From the NCBI GenBank assembly GCA_023416515.1, contig JAEZHP010000182.1, positions 1 to 49,446 on the forward strand: a stretch of DNA of 49,446 bases. Direction: 5' to 3'. Numbering within the stretch: the stretch's first letter is position 1; the number at the start of each line of letters is the position of its first letter. The position numbers and the translations under genes are program-made. This DNA comes from Pseudomonadota bacterium (GTDB taxonomy: Bacteria > Pseudomonadota > Alphaproteobacteria > Sphingomonadales > Sphingomonadaceae). Below, one piece after another: positions 1 to 7,939 of the stretch. The notes beneath the pieces were generated by a model, which did not search any database, was not told the origin of the DNA, and saw only the letters and a program-made list of their open reading frames with translations.

Positions 1-1
1 G

Positions 2-250
2 TTCGGCTTCCGCTACCGGATCGAGATCTACACGCCCGCCGACAAGCGGGTCCACGGCTATTATGTCCTGCCCTACCTGATGGACGAGGCCCTGGTCGCT
101 CGAGTCGACCTCAAGGCCGATCGCCAGTCGGGCCGCCTGCTCGTGCGCGGCACGCATCTTGAGCCCGATGCGCCAATCGACACGCGCGAACGATTGGCCG
201 CCGAGCTTGCGAGCATGGCGGCCTGGCTGGGTCTCGAGCTGGAAAGCTGA
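2..250 (+). CDS. C-terminal fragment of a YcaQ-like winged-helix protein
   Basis: The gene is cut by the left edge of the window. The first in-frame codon is at base 2 and the TGA is at 248-250, leaving 82 residues. The visible part starts FGFRYRIEIYTPADKR, followed by HGYYVLPYLMDEALVARVDLKADR. This matches what I know of the C-terminal region of the YcaQ/AlkX family (COG3214), winged-helix DNA glycosylases linked to interstrand crosslink repair. The catalytic part would lie upstream of the window. Its stop codon abuts the stop of the leftward small membrane gene at 251. The family call rests on this conserved tail only. Confidence 0.75.
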   Translation, partial: FGFRYRIEIYTPADKRVHGYYVLPYLMDEALVARVDLKADRQSGRLLVRGTHLEPDAPIDTRERLAAELASMAAWLGLELES

Positions 251-430
251 TCAGGCGAGGAAGGCCCCGAACACGATCAGGCCGGCGACCCAGCCGGTCG
301 CGAACAGCTTGGCGTCCTCCATCCAGCGCGGCACGCCAGGCAGCTCAATCGGCTGAGCGATCGCGACTGCGCGCGGGAAGTTGCCGGGGTTGCGGATTCG
401 CCGCTTCACGACGGGGGTAAGCCGGGTCAT
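251..430 (-). CDS. Small single-span membrane protein, 59 aa, unknown function
   Basis: This short gene starts with ATG at 430 and stops with TGA at 251-253. The N-terminal half is basic (MTRLTPVVKRRIRNPGNFPR), then comes a short linker around VPRWMEDAKL. The C-terminus is one hydrophobic segment, roughly residues 42-58, ending at the last residue. This suggests a small tail-anchored inner-membrane protein with its basic part in the cytoplasm. I recognise no named family. The clean layout, Met start and codon pattern support a real gene, but the Shine-Dalgarno is weak. It is tail-to-tail with the YcaQ-like gene. Confidence 0.6.
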   Translation of the reverse strand: MTRLTPVVKRRIRNPGNFPRAVAIAQPIELPGVPRWMEDAKLFATGWVAGLIVFGAFLA

Positions 431-464
431 ATCCCCGACTTAACGATTTGTTTACCAGCGGGGC

Positions 465-483
465 AATCGCGTTAACCGCGATT
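465..483. repeat. Inverted repeat between two leftward genes
   Basis: AATCGCG and CGCGATT are perfect 7-base arms around TTAAC. The repeat lies between the end of the lipoprotein gene (528) and the start of the small membrane gene (430). No T-run follows on either strand, so it looks more like a regulator site or RNA hairpin than a Rho-independent terminator. Confidence 0.4.
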
Positions 484-527
484 TCTGGGGGTCGTGCCGA
501 GGCGGAACAGCCCGGCGGAGCAAATTA

Positions 528-944
528 TCAATGCGCCGGGGCGGGCGACTCCTCATTCGACCCGCCGGACCGCCATGCACGCTGGGTCAGCTTGGAGCCG
601 CTGCAGCGATATTCGTGAGTGATTCCGTCGGCGCCATGGTGTGCGACCGTCTCCAGCGGAGAGATCGCCACAGGCCCATGATGCTCCCCGCCAGGCTCGG
701 CGAGCAGGCGACGCATCGCCGCGTTGCACGCGTCGTGCGAATTGTAGGACCGGCTCTCCTCGGCGACGAACGCAGCGTGGCGCTCGCCGCTCGCCACATG
801 TTCGGCATGGTGGGGACGATAGAGGGCCCGGCCATAAGGCGGACCGTAGGACCCGGGCCACAGCCGCTCGCCCACCGGAAAATGCTCGCCGCAGCCGGCC
901 AGCAGCACCAGGCATGAAAGAGTGAGAGCCCCACCGCCGCGCAT
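528..944 (-). CDS. Small lipoprotein, 138 aa, unknown function
   Basis: The start at 944 is chosen because GGGAGG lies a few bases upstream and because a signal peptide begins there; an upstream in-frame Met would add 16 non-hydrophobic residues. The protein opens MRGGGALTLSCLVLLAGCGE, a signal peptide with a lipobox (LAGC) whose Cys would be lipidated. The mature part is rich in His, Tyr and Gly, with no domain I recognise. Two further cysteines (in DACNAA and YRCSGS) could pair in the periplasm. It is probably anchored in the outer or inner membrane. Function unknown. Confidence 0.7.
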   Translation of the reverse strand: MRGGGALTLSCLVLLAGCGEHFPVGERLWPGSYGPPYGRALYRPHHAEHVASGERHAAFVAEESRSYNSHDACNAAMRRLLAEPGGEHHGPVAISPLETVAHHGADGITHEYRCSGSKLTQRAWRSGGSNEESPAPAH

Positions 945-1039
945 CACCGCCTCCCGAAAGCGGGAGCGACCATAACGTTCTCCAGGCAGCACGAACAGGC
1001 GGCTTAAGACCGGCTATGAGGAGGGGGTTCTGGAAGGGA

Positions 1040-1115
<76 letters not shown>

Positions 1116-1213
1116 ACACCTTCGTCACGGCCGCTGGGTCCGGCCGGAAGCGCGCATTTAGGCAAGGCGGGCGCGGCGCGCAAGCCGTTCGCCCGCCCTT
1201 TTTTGAAGAAGCC

Positions 1214-1540
1214 TTACGCCTCCTCGTCTTCGTCCTTCGCGCCCGGAACGCCGATGTCGTCATCGCCGCCGAGATCGACCTCGTCGTCCGGATTCTCTTC
1301 GGCTTCCTCGTCGACGTCGATCTCGAGATCGTCGGCCGCCAGATCCGAATCCGGAGCCTCCTTTTCCTTCTCGGGCTTGGCCGCCTCGTAAGGCAGCGGC
1401 TGCTTCGACTTGAGCACGGGCTCGGGGAACCAGTTCACTCCGCATTCGATGCAGGTGACCGGATCTTCCTTGCCGAGATCATAGAAACGGGCCGAACATT
1501 TGGGACAGGTCCGCTTGGTGCCCCATTCAGGCTTCACCAT
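1214..1540 (-). CDS. TIGR02300-family protein (zinc-ribbon-like N-terminus, acidic tail)
   Basis: This 108-residue protein begins MVKPEWGTKRTCPKCSARFY. It has CPKC and CIEC pairs and the FYDLGKEDPVTC block that defines the TIGR02300 (FYDLN acid) family. The two Cys pairs look like a small zinc ribbon. After about residue 50 the protein becomes an extremely acidic low-complexity tail of Asp and Glu. The start at 1540 has a GGAG-type ribosome binding site 9-10 bases upstream; a longer frame reaching 1726 is not needed. The gene is divergent from cmk. Its molecular role is unknown in the family. Confidence 0.9.
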   Translation of the reverse strand: MVKPEWGTKRTCPKCSARFYDLGKEDPVTCIECGVNWFPEPVLKSKQPLPYEAAKPEKEKEAPDSDLAADDLEIDVDEEAEENPDDEVDLGGDDDIGVPGAKDEDEEA

Positions 1541-1679
1541 GGGTGAAAATCTCCAGTAACAGAAACTTGGGCCGCTCTCAGGATGAGGCGTCGGCGCCGG
1601 ATCGGCGCGCGCCTTGCCACAGGCTGGTGCCGCTGTCAAAAGCCCCGCGCATGACCGCAGCCATCCTCGCTTCCGCCCG

Positions 1680-2300
1680 ATGATCATCGCAGTCGACGGA
1701 CCCGCGGCGAGCGGCAAGGGCACCATCGCCCGAGCGCTCGCGGCCCATTACGGCCTGCCCCATCTCGACACTGGCCTGCTCTACCGAGCGGTCGCCCTGA
1801 ACCTGCTCCAGACCGGCGGCGATCCGGAGAGCGAATTCTCCGCTGCGCGCGCCTGCGACATCTCGCAGATCGACTTCGCCGACCCCGAGCTCAAGGGCGA
1901 GACCGTGGGCGGGATCGCCTCGCGAATCAGCGCCTACAAGATGGTGCGCGAGGCGCTGCTCGAGCGCCAGCGCACCTTCGCTGCGACTCCTGGCGGCGCC
2001 GTTCTCGACGGCCGCGACATCGGCACCGTGATCGCGCCGCACGCGGAAGCGAAATTGTTCGTCACGGCGGCGCCGGAAGTGCGCGCTCGCCGCCGCTTCG
2101 CCGAGCTCGTCGGCTTCGGCCTCAACGTCCATTATGGCGACGTGCTTGCCGACATACGCGCCCGCGACGAGCGCGACTCCGGCCGCGTCGAAGCGCCGCT
2201 CAGGCCGGCCGCCGACGCCCACATTCTCGACACCAGTGAGATGAACGCGGAACAAGCGATCGCGGCCGCCATCGCCGCGGTGGAGCAACGCCGCGCCTGA
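1680..2300 (+). CDS. cmk: Cytidylate kinase (CMP/dCMP kinase)
   Basis: The enzyme transfers phosphate from ATP to CMP or dCMP in pyrimidine nucleotide synthesis. The 206-residue protein starts MIIAVDGPAASGKGTIARAL, with the P-loop GPAASGKGT at residues 7-15. DTGLLYRAVAL follows, then DGRDIGTVIAPHAEAKLFVTA, all typical of bacterial Cmk. Length is a little short but within the family range. The start at 1680 places the P-loop correctly; an upstream in-frame Met at 1614 would add residues unlike the family. The usual neighbours aroA and rpsA are absent here. Confidence 0.95.
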   Translation: MIIAVDGPAASGKGTIARALAAHYGLPHLDTGLLYRAVALNLLQTGGDPESEFSAARACDISQIDFADPELKGETVGGIASRISAYKMVREALLERQRTFAATPGGAVLDGRDIGTVIAPHAEAKLFVTAAPEVRARRRFAELVGFGLNVHYGDVLADIRARDERDSGRVEAPLRPAADAHILDTSEMNAEQAIAAAIAAVEQRRA

Positions 2301-2359
2301 CGCTTGGCGGCGCTTCGCGGATCGGCCATAGATCGGCCTCACGTCGTGGGGCTGAGGGG

Positions 2360-4111
2360 ATGACGGACGCGGTCGAGGAAGCGCGGCAGGCGCGCAAGCG
2401 CGGCGACCTGTTCGGCGCCTACGACATCGCCGCCCGGGCGATCGCCGACGGCAATGGTTCGGAAGACCTGAAGCACGAGCAGGCGCTTGCGCTTGCGCGG
2501 ATGGGAGACACCGAGCGCGCTTTGTCGCTCTATCATTCCCACGGCCTCGACCGAAGCGAGGACCCCGACAAGCGCGCGCTCGGAGCGAGGCTGCTCAAGG
2601 ACCGCGGGATCGAGGCCGGCTCCCAGGACGAGCTTGCCGGCGCCTATGACGCCTATCGCCGGATCTTTGCGGAGACCGGGGATTCCTATCCGGGCATCAA
2701 CGCCGCCTCGCTCGCGCTGCTCATCGGCCACGTTGATGACGCGAGGCGTCTCGCCTCGGACATCCTCGAGCTTCCGAACGTAGCCGAGCCGACCAATTAT
2801 TATTGCGGCGCCACCCGTGGCGAGGCGCTCCTGATCCTCGGCGACGTCGCTTCGGCGGCCGAGGCGCTTCGCGAGGCCGTCGGACTTCCCGGCGCCAATT
2901 TCGGGGACCAGGCCGGAACGCTTCGCCAGCTCAGGCTCGTCGCCGACGCCGCAGGCGTGCCGGAAGCCGAGCGCGAAACCCTGCTCGACGCGATCCGGCC
3001 GCCTTCCGCATTTCACTATGTCGGGCACATCTTCATGGGCGACGAGGCAGCCGAACGGCGCCTCAAGCAGGGGATCGAGGCCGTCCTCGACGAGCGCAAG
3101 GCCGGCCACGCCTTCGGCTCGGCGGCTGCAGGCGCGGACATCGTCGTCGCGGAGACCGTGCTCGATCGCGGCGGCGAGCTTCACATCGTGCTGCCCTGCG
3201 CCAAGCAGGATTTCGTCGCCCAGTCGGTTCGGCCTGCGGGCGAAGCCTGGGTCGAGCGGTTCGAGGCGGTGCTCGTCGGCGCCCGCCGAGTCAGCTTCGC
3301 GACCGAGATGGAGTTCGTGAACGACCCCTCCCTGTTCGCCTATGGAGCGGCGGTGGCGATGGGAATGGCCCGGCTTCGGGGGCAGCATCTCGCGACGCGT
3401 TGCTTCCAGCTTGCGCTGTGGGACGGAAGCCCAGGCGGCTCCGTCGGCACCGCCGCCGACGTCCGGCTGTGGCGCGAGCATGGCGGCGAGACCGTGGTCA
3501 TCGCTCCCGACGGAGTCGACCGCGACTATCCGCGCCCGCCCGCGGGCGATCCGCCGCCCTTCCCGCGCCGGCTCGCCTCCATCCTGTTCACCGATTATGC
3601 CGGCTATTCGCAGCTGACCGAATCCGCCCTTCCCGCTTTTGACAGCGAGGTGATGGGGCGCGTCTCCGACGTTCTCGCCGCCCATGCCCCGGCGGTCATC
3701 GCCGCCAACACCTGGGGCGACGCGCTGCACGCGGTCATCGACGGAGCCGGTCCGGGGGCCGAGGTCGCGCTGGAGCTTCAGAACGCCTTGATCGAGGTCG
3801 ACCCTGCGCTCCTCGGGCTCCAGCCGGACCAGGGCGGAATGCGCATCGCCGTCCATTTCGGGTCGGTCTACGAGACCACCGACAGGGTTACCGGCCGCCC
3901 CAACTTTCAGGGCACTGAAGTGTCCCGTGCCGCTCGGATCGAGCCGGTGACTCCGCCCAACACCGTCTATGTGACGGAATCCTTCGCGGCGATGCTCGCC
4001 CTCTACGCGCCCGAACGCTTCCGCTGCCGCTATGTCGGTCGGATCGACCTTGCAAAAAAGTGCGGGACGTTCCCAATGTACCGGCTGACCGCACGCGAGG
4101 GGAAACGGTGA
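2360..4111 (+). CDS. TPR / Rossmann-like / class III nucleotide cyclase-like protein
   Basis: This is a 583-residue soluble protein with three parts. Residues 1-215 are helical TPR-like repeats resembling the MAP3K TRAFs-binding (DUF4071) region. Residues 215-390 are an alpha/beta region (GHAFGSAAAGADIVVAE, then GGELHIVLPCAKQDF) that looks like a SLOG-type nucleotide-binding Rossmann domain. Residues 400-583 are a class III cyclase homology domain. Both metal aspartates are present: D412 in ILFTDYAGYS and D454 in TWGDALHAV. The purine-binding lysine before the second motif is Asn/Thr, and the transition-state Asn is S522 (GTEVSRAARIE), with R526 kept. It may therefore use an unusual substrate or be a sensor. 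It overlaps the TIR gene by one base (TGATG), so the two are translationally coupled. Confidence 0.8.
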   Translation: MTDAVEEARQARKRGDLFGAYDIAARAIADGNGSEDLKHEQALALARMGDTERALSLYHSHGLDRSEDPDKRALGARLLKDRGIEAGSQDELAGAYDAYRRIFAETGDSYPGINAASLALLIGHVDDARRLASDILELPNVAEPTNYYCGATRGEALLILGDVASAAEALREAVGLPGANFGDQAGTLRQLRLVADAAGVPEAERETLLDAIRPPSAFHYVGHIFMGDEAAERRLKQGIEAVLDERKAGHAFGSAAAGADIVVAETVLDRGGELHIVLPCAKQDFVAQSVRPAGEAWVERFEAVLVGARRVSFATEMEFVNDPSLFAYGAAVAMGMARLRGQHLATRCFQLALWDGSPGGSVGTAADVRLWREHGGETVVIAPDGVDRDYPRPPAGDPPPFPRRLASILFTDYAGYSQLTESALPAFDSEVMGRVSDVLAAHAPAVIAANTWGDALHAVIDGAGPGAEVALELQNALIEVDPALLGLQPDQGGMRIAVHFGSVYETTDRVTGRPNFQGTEVSRAARIEPVTPPNTVYVTESFAAMLALYAPERFRCRYVGRIDLAKKCGTFPMYRLTAREGKR

Positions 4112-5154
4112 TGGCGACGACAGGCGATGGGAGCAGCTCGTTCGGGGAGGGCATGGTGAGCCGCGACAAGTCGCCGATGCTGTTCGTCAGCCACCATTCG
4201 TCCAAACTCGAAGTGGCCGAGCATGTCGAACGCGCATTGAACATCAAGGGCGTTCGCTGCTGGATCGCGCCGCGAGATGTCGAGCCCGGCGCTTCCTTCG
4301 CACGCGCCATCCCCCATGCGATCGGCGAATCGAGCGCGGTGTTGCTCCTGTTCTGCTCCAACTCCGCCAAGAGCCGCCATGTCGAGCGCGAGCTGATCCT
4401 CGCCGACCAGCTCGGCAAGGCGATCATCCCGCTGCGCCTCGAGCGCATCGATCCGGGTGAGCTGAGCTACCACCTCGCCGCGTCGCAATGGATCGACTGG
4501 CTCGAGCAGCGCGACGAGGCGATCGACCGAATCGCATTGAAGGCGCGCGACCTTCAGGCGCAGGCCAAGAACGGCACCCCGAAGACCGGCACCGTCTCGA
4601 TCGACGAGCTGGAGACCAGTGCGCCCGTCGATATCAGCAAGGGCAAGAGCGCGCCGCCGCCGCCTCCAGCGTCCCCGCCGCCGGTTCAGCCGCTCTCGCT
4701 GCACGGGTCGGGCAAGGCTGCGGGAACGCCGCCTCCTCCCGCGAGCGACGGGCCTGGGCGGGCGACTCCTGAAGCCGCCCCTTCATCAGGGAACGCCTGG
4801 CCGGCCGAGCCGCGCAAGGCGAGTAAGCTGCCCCTTTTCCTCGCCTTGGGCGGGGTCGGCGCGGTGCTTCTGGTCGCGCTCATCTACTTTGCCGTCTCGA
4901 TGGGAAGGCCGGCGCCGGTCACTGAAACATGGTTTGCCGGCCTGTGGAGCTACAGCGAAGATTGCAGGGACCAAATCCGCTTCGATCCCAATGGGGAGTT
5001 CGTGACTCCGGCGGGCCAGCAGGGAAGATGGTCGATCGAGAACGGCCGTACCCTCGTCGCGGAGCTCGACGACGAGATCACCCGGTCCAACCTCACGCGG
5101 GTCGGCAGCGATGAGGTCCGCACCGGCGACGGTTCAATGTTCCGCTGCAACTGA
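4111..5154 (+). CDS. Membrane-anchored TIR-domain protein
   Basis: The 347-residue protein starts at the ATG overlapping the upstream stop; an in-frame Met at 4060 lies inside the cyclase gene and is less likely. Residues 21-155 form a TIR domain: SPMLFVSHHSS, RCWIAPRDVEPGASF, then FCSNSAKSRHVERELILA. The position of the catalytic Glu of NAD-cleaving TIRs is held by E94 (or E92). A proline-rich linker (about 190-250) leads to one membrane span (about 255-280). A 65-residue C-terminal domain with two Cys (EDCRDQ and the terminal FRCN) follows, probably periplasmic and disulfide-linked. TIR domains bind or cleave NAD or act as scaffolds. Coupling to the cyclase-like protein suggests a two-component signalling or defence unit; this is inference. 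Confidence 0.85.
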   Translation: MATTGDGSSSFGEGMVSRDKSPMLFVSHHSSKLEVAEHVERALNIKGVRCWIAPRDVEPGASFARAIPHAIGESSAVLLLFCSNSAKSRHVERELILADQLGKAIIPLRLERIDPGELSYHLAASQWIDWLEQRDEAIDRIALKARDLQAQAKNGTPKTGTVSIDELETSAPVDISKGKSAPPPPPASPPPVQPLSLHGSGKAAGTPPPPASDGPGRATPEAAPSSGNAWPAEPRKASKLPLFLALGGVGAVLLVALIYFAVSMGRPAPVTETWFAGLWSYSEDCRDQIRFDPNGEFVTPAGQQGRWSIENGRTLVAELDDEITRSNLTRVGSDEVRTGDGSMFRCN

Positions 5155-5177
5155 GGAGCGCGACGACCCATTGCCTC

Positions 5178-5396
5178 TTAGTGGCGGGTCGCGTCGATCG
5201 ACTGTTCGCCCAGCACCTCGATCAGCCGCTGGATCTGCCGCCAGCGGCAATAATGGATGACGTTGCCGAGCTCGCGGCTTCGAATCGCCCGTGCCGCCGC
5301 CTCGTCGGCCGCGAAGCCGCCGAACTGCTCGATAAGTTCGGCCGCCTCGTTGGCTGCGGCGGCATCGGGAACGTGGACGTGAGGATACAAACGCAA
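5178..5396 (-). CDS. Small conserved-looking soluble protein, 72 aa
   Basis: The start codon appears to be TTG at 5396, preceded by GGTAGG; the stop is TAA at 5178. The sequence MRLYPHVHVPDAAAANEAAE continues into an Ala/Glu-rich helical stretch and ends around HYCRWRQIQRLIEVLGEQ. The balanced composition, regular helices and lack of low-complexity Arg/Pro runs separate it from out-of-frame shadows. No family is recognised. It lies tail-to-tail with the TIR gene, only 23 bases apart, and is transcribed in the opposite direction, so it is not part of that operon. Confidence 0.65.
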   Translation of the reverse strand: MRLYPHVHVPDAAAANEAAELIEQFGGFAADEAAARAIRSRELGNVIHYCRWRQIQRLIEVLGEQSIDATRH

Positions 5397-5529
5397 CTAC
5401 CTACCGAAGGTTGGGATTGCCGCGAGCATAAGAACTCCGGCTTACGAAGTGCCGCACAGCCATGTTCAACAAGTTGTTGAGCATATTCCGGCGCTGGAAA
5501 GCTGGCCTTGCGACTGCCATAGGGCCGTA

Positions 5530-5709
5530 ATGACGGATCCCAATCTACGCCGCCCGGGCAGCGCCGCCGGCGGCTCCCTTCTCGCACTGGCCATCGTAGT
5601 GGGCGCCGCGATCGGAGTGGCAAAGGGCCAGCCCACGATCGGGGCCCTGGCGGGTGTCGGAGTCGGCCTCGTCGTCGTCCTCCTCGTCTGGCTCGTGCGG
5701 CGCCGCTAG
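5530..5709 (+). CDS. Small two-span membrane protein, 59 aa
   Basis: The start is ATG at 5530 (MTDPNLRRPGSAAGG); the longer frame from 5449 adds an implausible N-terminus. Two hydrophobic segments, about residues 16-33 and 38-55, are separated by a short KGQPTIG turn, and the protein ends in WLVRRR. This is a helical hairpin with both ends in the cytoplasm. Function unknown. Its stop at 5707-5709 overlaps the stop of the leftward glycosyltransferase (5706-5708), so the two genes converge with no spacer. Confidence 0.6.
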   Translation: MTDPNLRRPGSAAGGSLLALAIVVGAAIGVAKGQPTIGALAGVGVGLVVVLLVWLVRRR

Positions 5710-6719
5710 GCGCGGTCCGCTGCGGGATTCCATTCGATTACGTCGGTCTCGCCGAGGCGGCGCCGGGCGCGACGGTTGCGGAGCACCAGCAGGCTTCGCA
5801 TTGCGAAGCGCAATGATCTTGGACTGACCTGAGCCCCGGCAGCCCAGGCGACCAGAGCAGCGCCTCTCGGGCGCATCGTCAGTCGTCCGGTCTTCAACAT
5901 CGGCGCGAGGACTCCAGGTCTGCGGCCGGCCCAGACGGAGGAGGAACCGCCCGAGAGGAACACCCGGAGGTCGAGCTTGCGCCGGTCCCTGCGCCGCGCG
6001 AGCAGCGGCGTATAGTCTTGTCCGCGGCGATAGGCGGCGAGGCACTCGTACATCAGGTCCATCGCCTCATGGAGATCGCGTTGCCCTTCCGAGAAGCGGG
6101 TGCTTCTCCCGGTCTGCCGAGTCGAAATCAGGGTCTCGGCCACGACCAGCACCTTGCCCGCTCCCGCCATGCGGAGGAACAGGTCGATATCCTCCCATTT
6201 GGCAGCGCCCGCGCGATACCCGCCGATCCGGTCGAAAGCCTCTTTCCGGAACATGATCGACGCGTGCGGGAACGGCGCCATCTCGCTCGGGTGCACGAGC
6301 GGGACGTAATTGGCGGGCCTCACGGTGCGACCGCTGCCGTCGATCGTCTCGGCTAAAGCGCCGACCATCCCGGCATCCGGGCGCGCGTTGAGCGCGGCCA
6401 TCTGCCTTGCGAGACGATTGGTCGCGGCCAAGTCGTCCGAATCCATTCGAGCCACGATCGGCGCACGCGCTTGAGCGACGACGAAATTTGAGCTGCCGAC
6501 CGGGCCGAGCCGCTCGTCCTTCTCGAACAGGCGGATCCGTGCATCTTCGGCCGCCAGCCGCCGGAGCAGGGCTCGCGTGCTATCCTCGGAAGCGTCGTCG
6601 AGAATGACCAGCTCGAAATCGCTGAAAGTCTGGCCAAGGATGCTTCGAACCGCCAGCTCAGCCCATCGTTCGACGTTGCGCGCTGGCATGACAACGCTCA
6701 GCCGCGGCGGAGTGCTCAA
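5706..6719 (-). CDS. Family 2 glycosyltransferase (second of pair)
   Basis: The 337-residue protein has a GT-A fold: RLSVVMPARNVERWAELAVRS at the N-terminus, then ILDDASEDSTRALL for UDP-sugar binding. The MDSDDLA motif around residue 93 is the DxD-type metal site, and GAAKWEDIDLFLRM carries the probable catalytic acidic residue. No membrane span is obvious. Its ATG overlaps the stop of the upstream GT2 by four bases (6716-6719), so the pair is translationally coupled. The two proteins are clearly related and probably arose by duplication. Context next to the ABC exporter suggests sugar addition to the lasso peptide or to a surface glycan. The acceptor is unknown. Confidence 0.85.
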   Translation of the reverse strand: MSTPPRLSVVMPARNVERWAELAVRSILGQTFSDFELVILDDASEDSTRALLRRLAAEDARIRLFEKDERLGPVGSSNFVVAQARAPIVARMDSDDLAATNRLARQMAALNARPDAGMVGALAETIDGSGRTVRPANYVPLVHPSEMAPFPHASIMFRKEAFDRIGGYRAGAAKWEDIDLFLRMAGAGKVLVVAETLISTRQTGRSTRFSEGQRDLHEAMDLMYECLAAYRRGQDYTPLLARRRDRRKLDLRVFLSGGSSSVWAGRRPGVLAPMLKTGRLTMRPRGAALVAWAAGAQVSPRSLRFAMRSLLVLRNRRARRRLGETDVIEWNPAADRA

Positions 6720-7774
6720 GGCTGGCGCGCGACCGCCACGGACGGCGGCGCGGACGTTTTCACCGACTTACGGTCGCCAGACATCGATTTCCACTCGAGG
6801 AACTCGAGGCCGTCCAACCGTCGCCGTGCCCGCGCATTGCGTGCCTTCCCGACCATTTGGAGCAGCAGTCGAAGGGAGCGCGGGCTGACCGTCGCCCATG
6901 CCACGAAGGCCAGCGACTGAACCGAAGCCAGATCAAGCCGGAACTCAGCCCGGCGGAGCATCCCTCCAAGCACGTGGCTGCGCTGCCCGCTCCACACCCG
7001 AACCCAGGACCGAGCGACGAAGATTCGCGGATGAACCCGGCCGCGGCCTGGCTTGCCGAGCAGCGGCGCCCAGTCGCGGCCTTCCCGGTGAAGTGCAACC
7101 GCCCGGTACATGGCGTCGAGCGCCTTCTCGATCTTTTCGCCGTGGCGCTCACGGATGCTCGCCCCCGAATGGCGGTAGCTGGCCAGCACTTCCGGAATGA
7201 CGAGGATCCGGCCCTGGCCGGCCATTCGCCAGTACAGGTCGAGATCCTCCCATGCGTCGGCTTGCGAGCGATAGCCGCCGGCCCCGGAAAACGCGTCGAT
7301 CCGAAACATGATCGTTGAATGGGCGAAGGGTGCGAATGGCGAGGGCTTGAACAGGCGCGACAAATTGGGCGGCTGCACGGCCCGGCCCTGTGCATCGATT
7401 CCGTCCGCGAGCGTGCCGACCAGCACCGCATCGGGACGCTGGGCGAGCAGCTCGACCTGACGCCGCAGGCGCGAGGAATGATAGATGTCGTCGGCATGAG
7501 CGATGGCCACCAGAGGTGCGCGCGCCTCCGAGATCACCCAGTTGGCGCTGCCCGCCAGCCCCGACTTGACCGGGCGCCGCAGCAGACGGATTCGGGAATC
7601 CTCCAACGCCAGCTTGGCTAGCAGCTCGCCGGTGCCGTCATCTGAGCCGTCGTCACCGACGATCAGTTCGAAATCGGTGAAATCCTGAGTGAGGATGGAG
7701 CGGATGCTGCTCTCGACAAAGTCCCGGCCGTTATGAACCGGGAGCACCACGCTCACCGAGGGTACGACGCTCAT
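6716..7774 (-). CDS. Family 2 glycosyltransferase (first of pair)
   Basis: Starting from MSVVPSVSVVLPVHNGRDF the protein has 352 residues. The frame stays open to 7894 and two upstream starts are possible (ATG at 7870, GTG at 7894), but the extra residues are Ala/Pro-rich and unlike GT2 proteins. Motifs are VGDDGSDDGTGELL for nucleotide binding, the HADDIY metal site, and DAWEDLDLYWRMAG with the likely catalytic acid. It lies between the ABC transporter (ends 7940) and the second GT2, all leftward, probably one transcript. The nucleotide-sugar donor and acceptor cannot be read from sequence. Confidence 0.82.
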   Translation of the reverse strand: MSVVPSVSVVLPVHNGRDFVESSIRSILTQDFTDFELIVGDDGSDDGTGELLAKLALEDSRIRLLRRPVKSGLAGSANWVISEARAPLVAIAHADDIYHSSRLRRQVELLAQRPDAVLVGTLADGIDAQGRAVQPPNLSRLFKPSPFAPFAHSTIMFRIDAFSGAGGYRSQADAWEDLDLYWRMAGQGRILVIPEVLASYRHSGASIRERHGEKIEKALDAMYRAVALHREGRDWAPLLGKPGRGRVHPRIFVARSWVRVWSGQRSHVLGGMLRRAEFRLDLASVQSLAFVAWATVSPRSLRLLLQMVGKARNARARRRLDGLEFLEWKSMSGDRKSVKTSAPPSVAVARQP

Positions 7775-7939
7775 GCGACCTGCAGGGTCGCGCACGCTCC
7801 CTGGAGAAGCCGCCGCGGCTTGCGGGCTCGGAGCAACGGCTGCACCCAGCGCACCGTCCTCACTCGACATATGCAGCACTACTCGACCCCACACCCGCGC
7901 GACTAGCAGCCATCTCTCGAACGCGCCACCGGCACTTGC

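Noticed and set aside
4111..5154. TIR protein as a PycTIR or Thoeris effector
   Set aside because: It has no cyclic-nucleotide-binding or SLOG domain of its own and no ThsA-like partner; only the coupling to the cyclase-like gene is suggestive.
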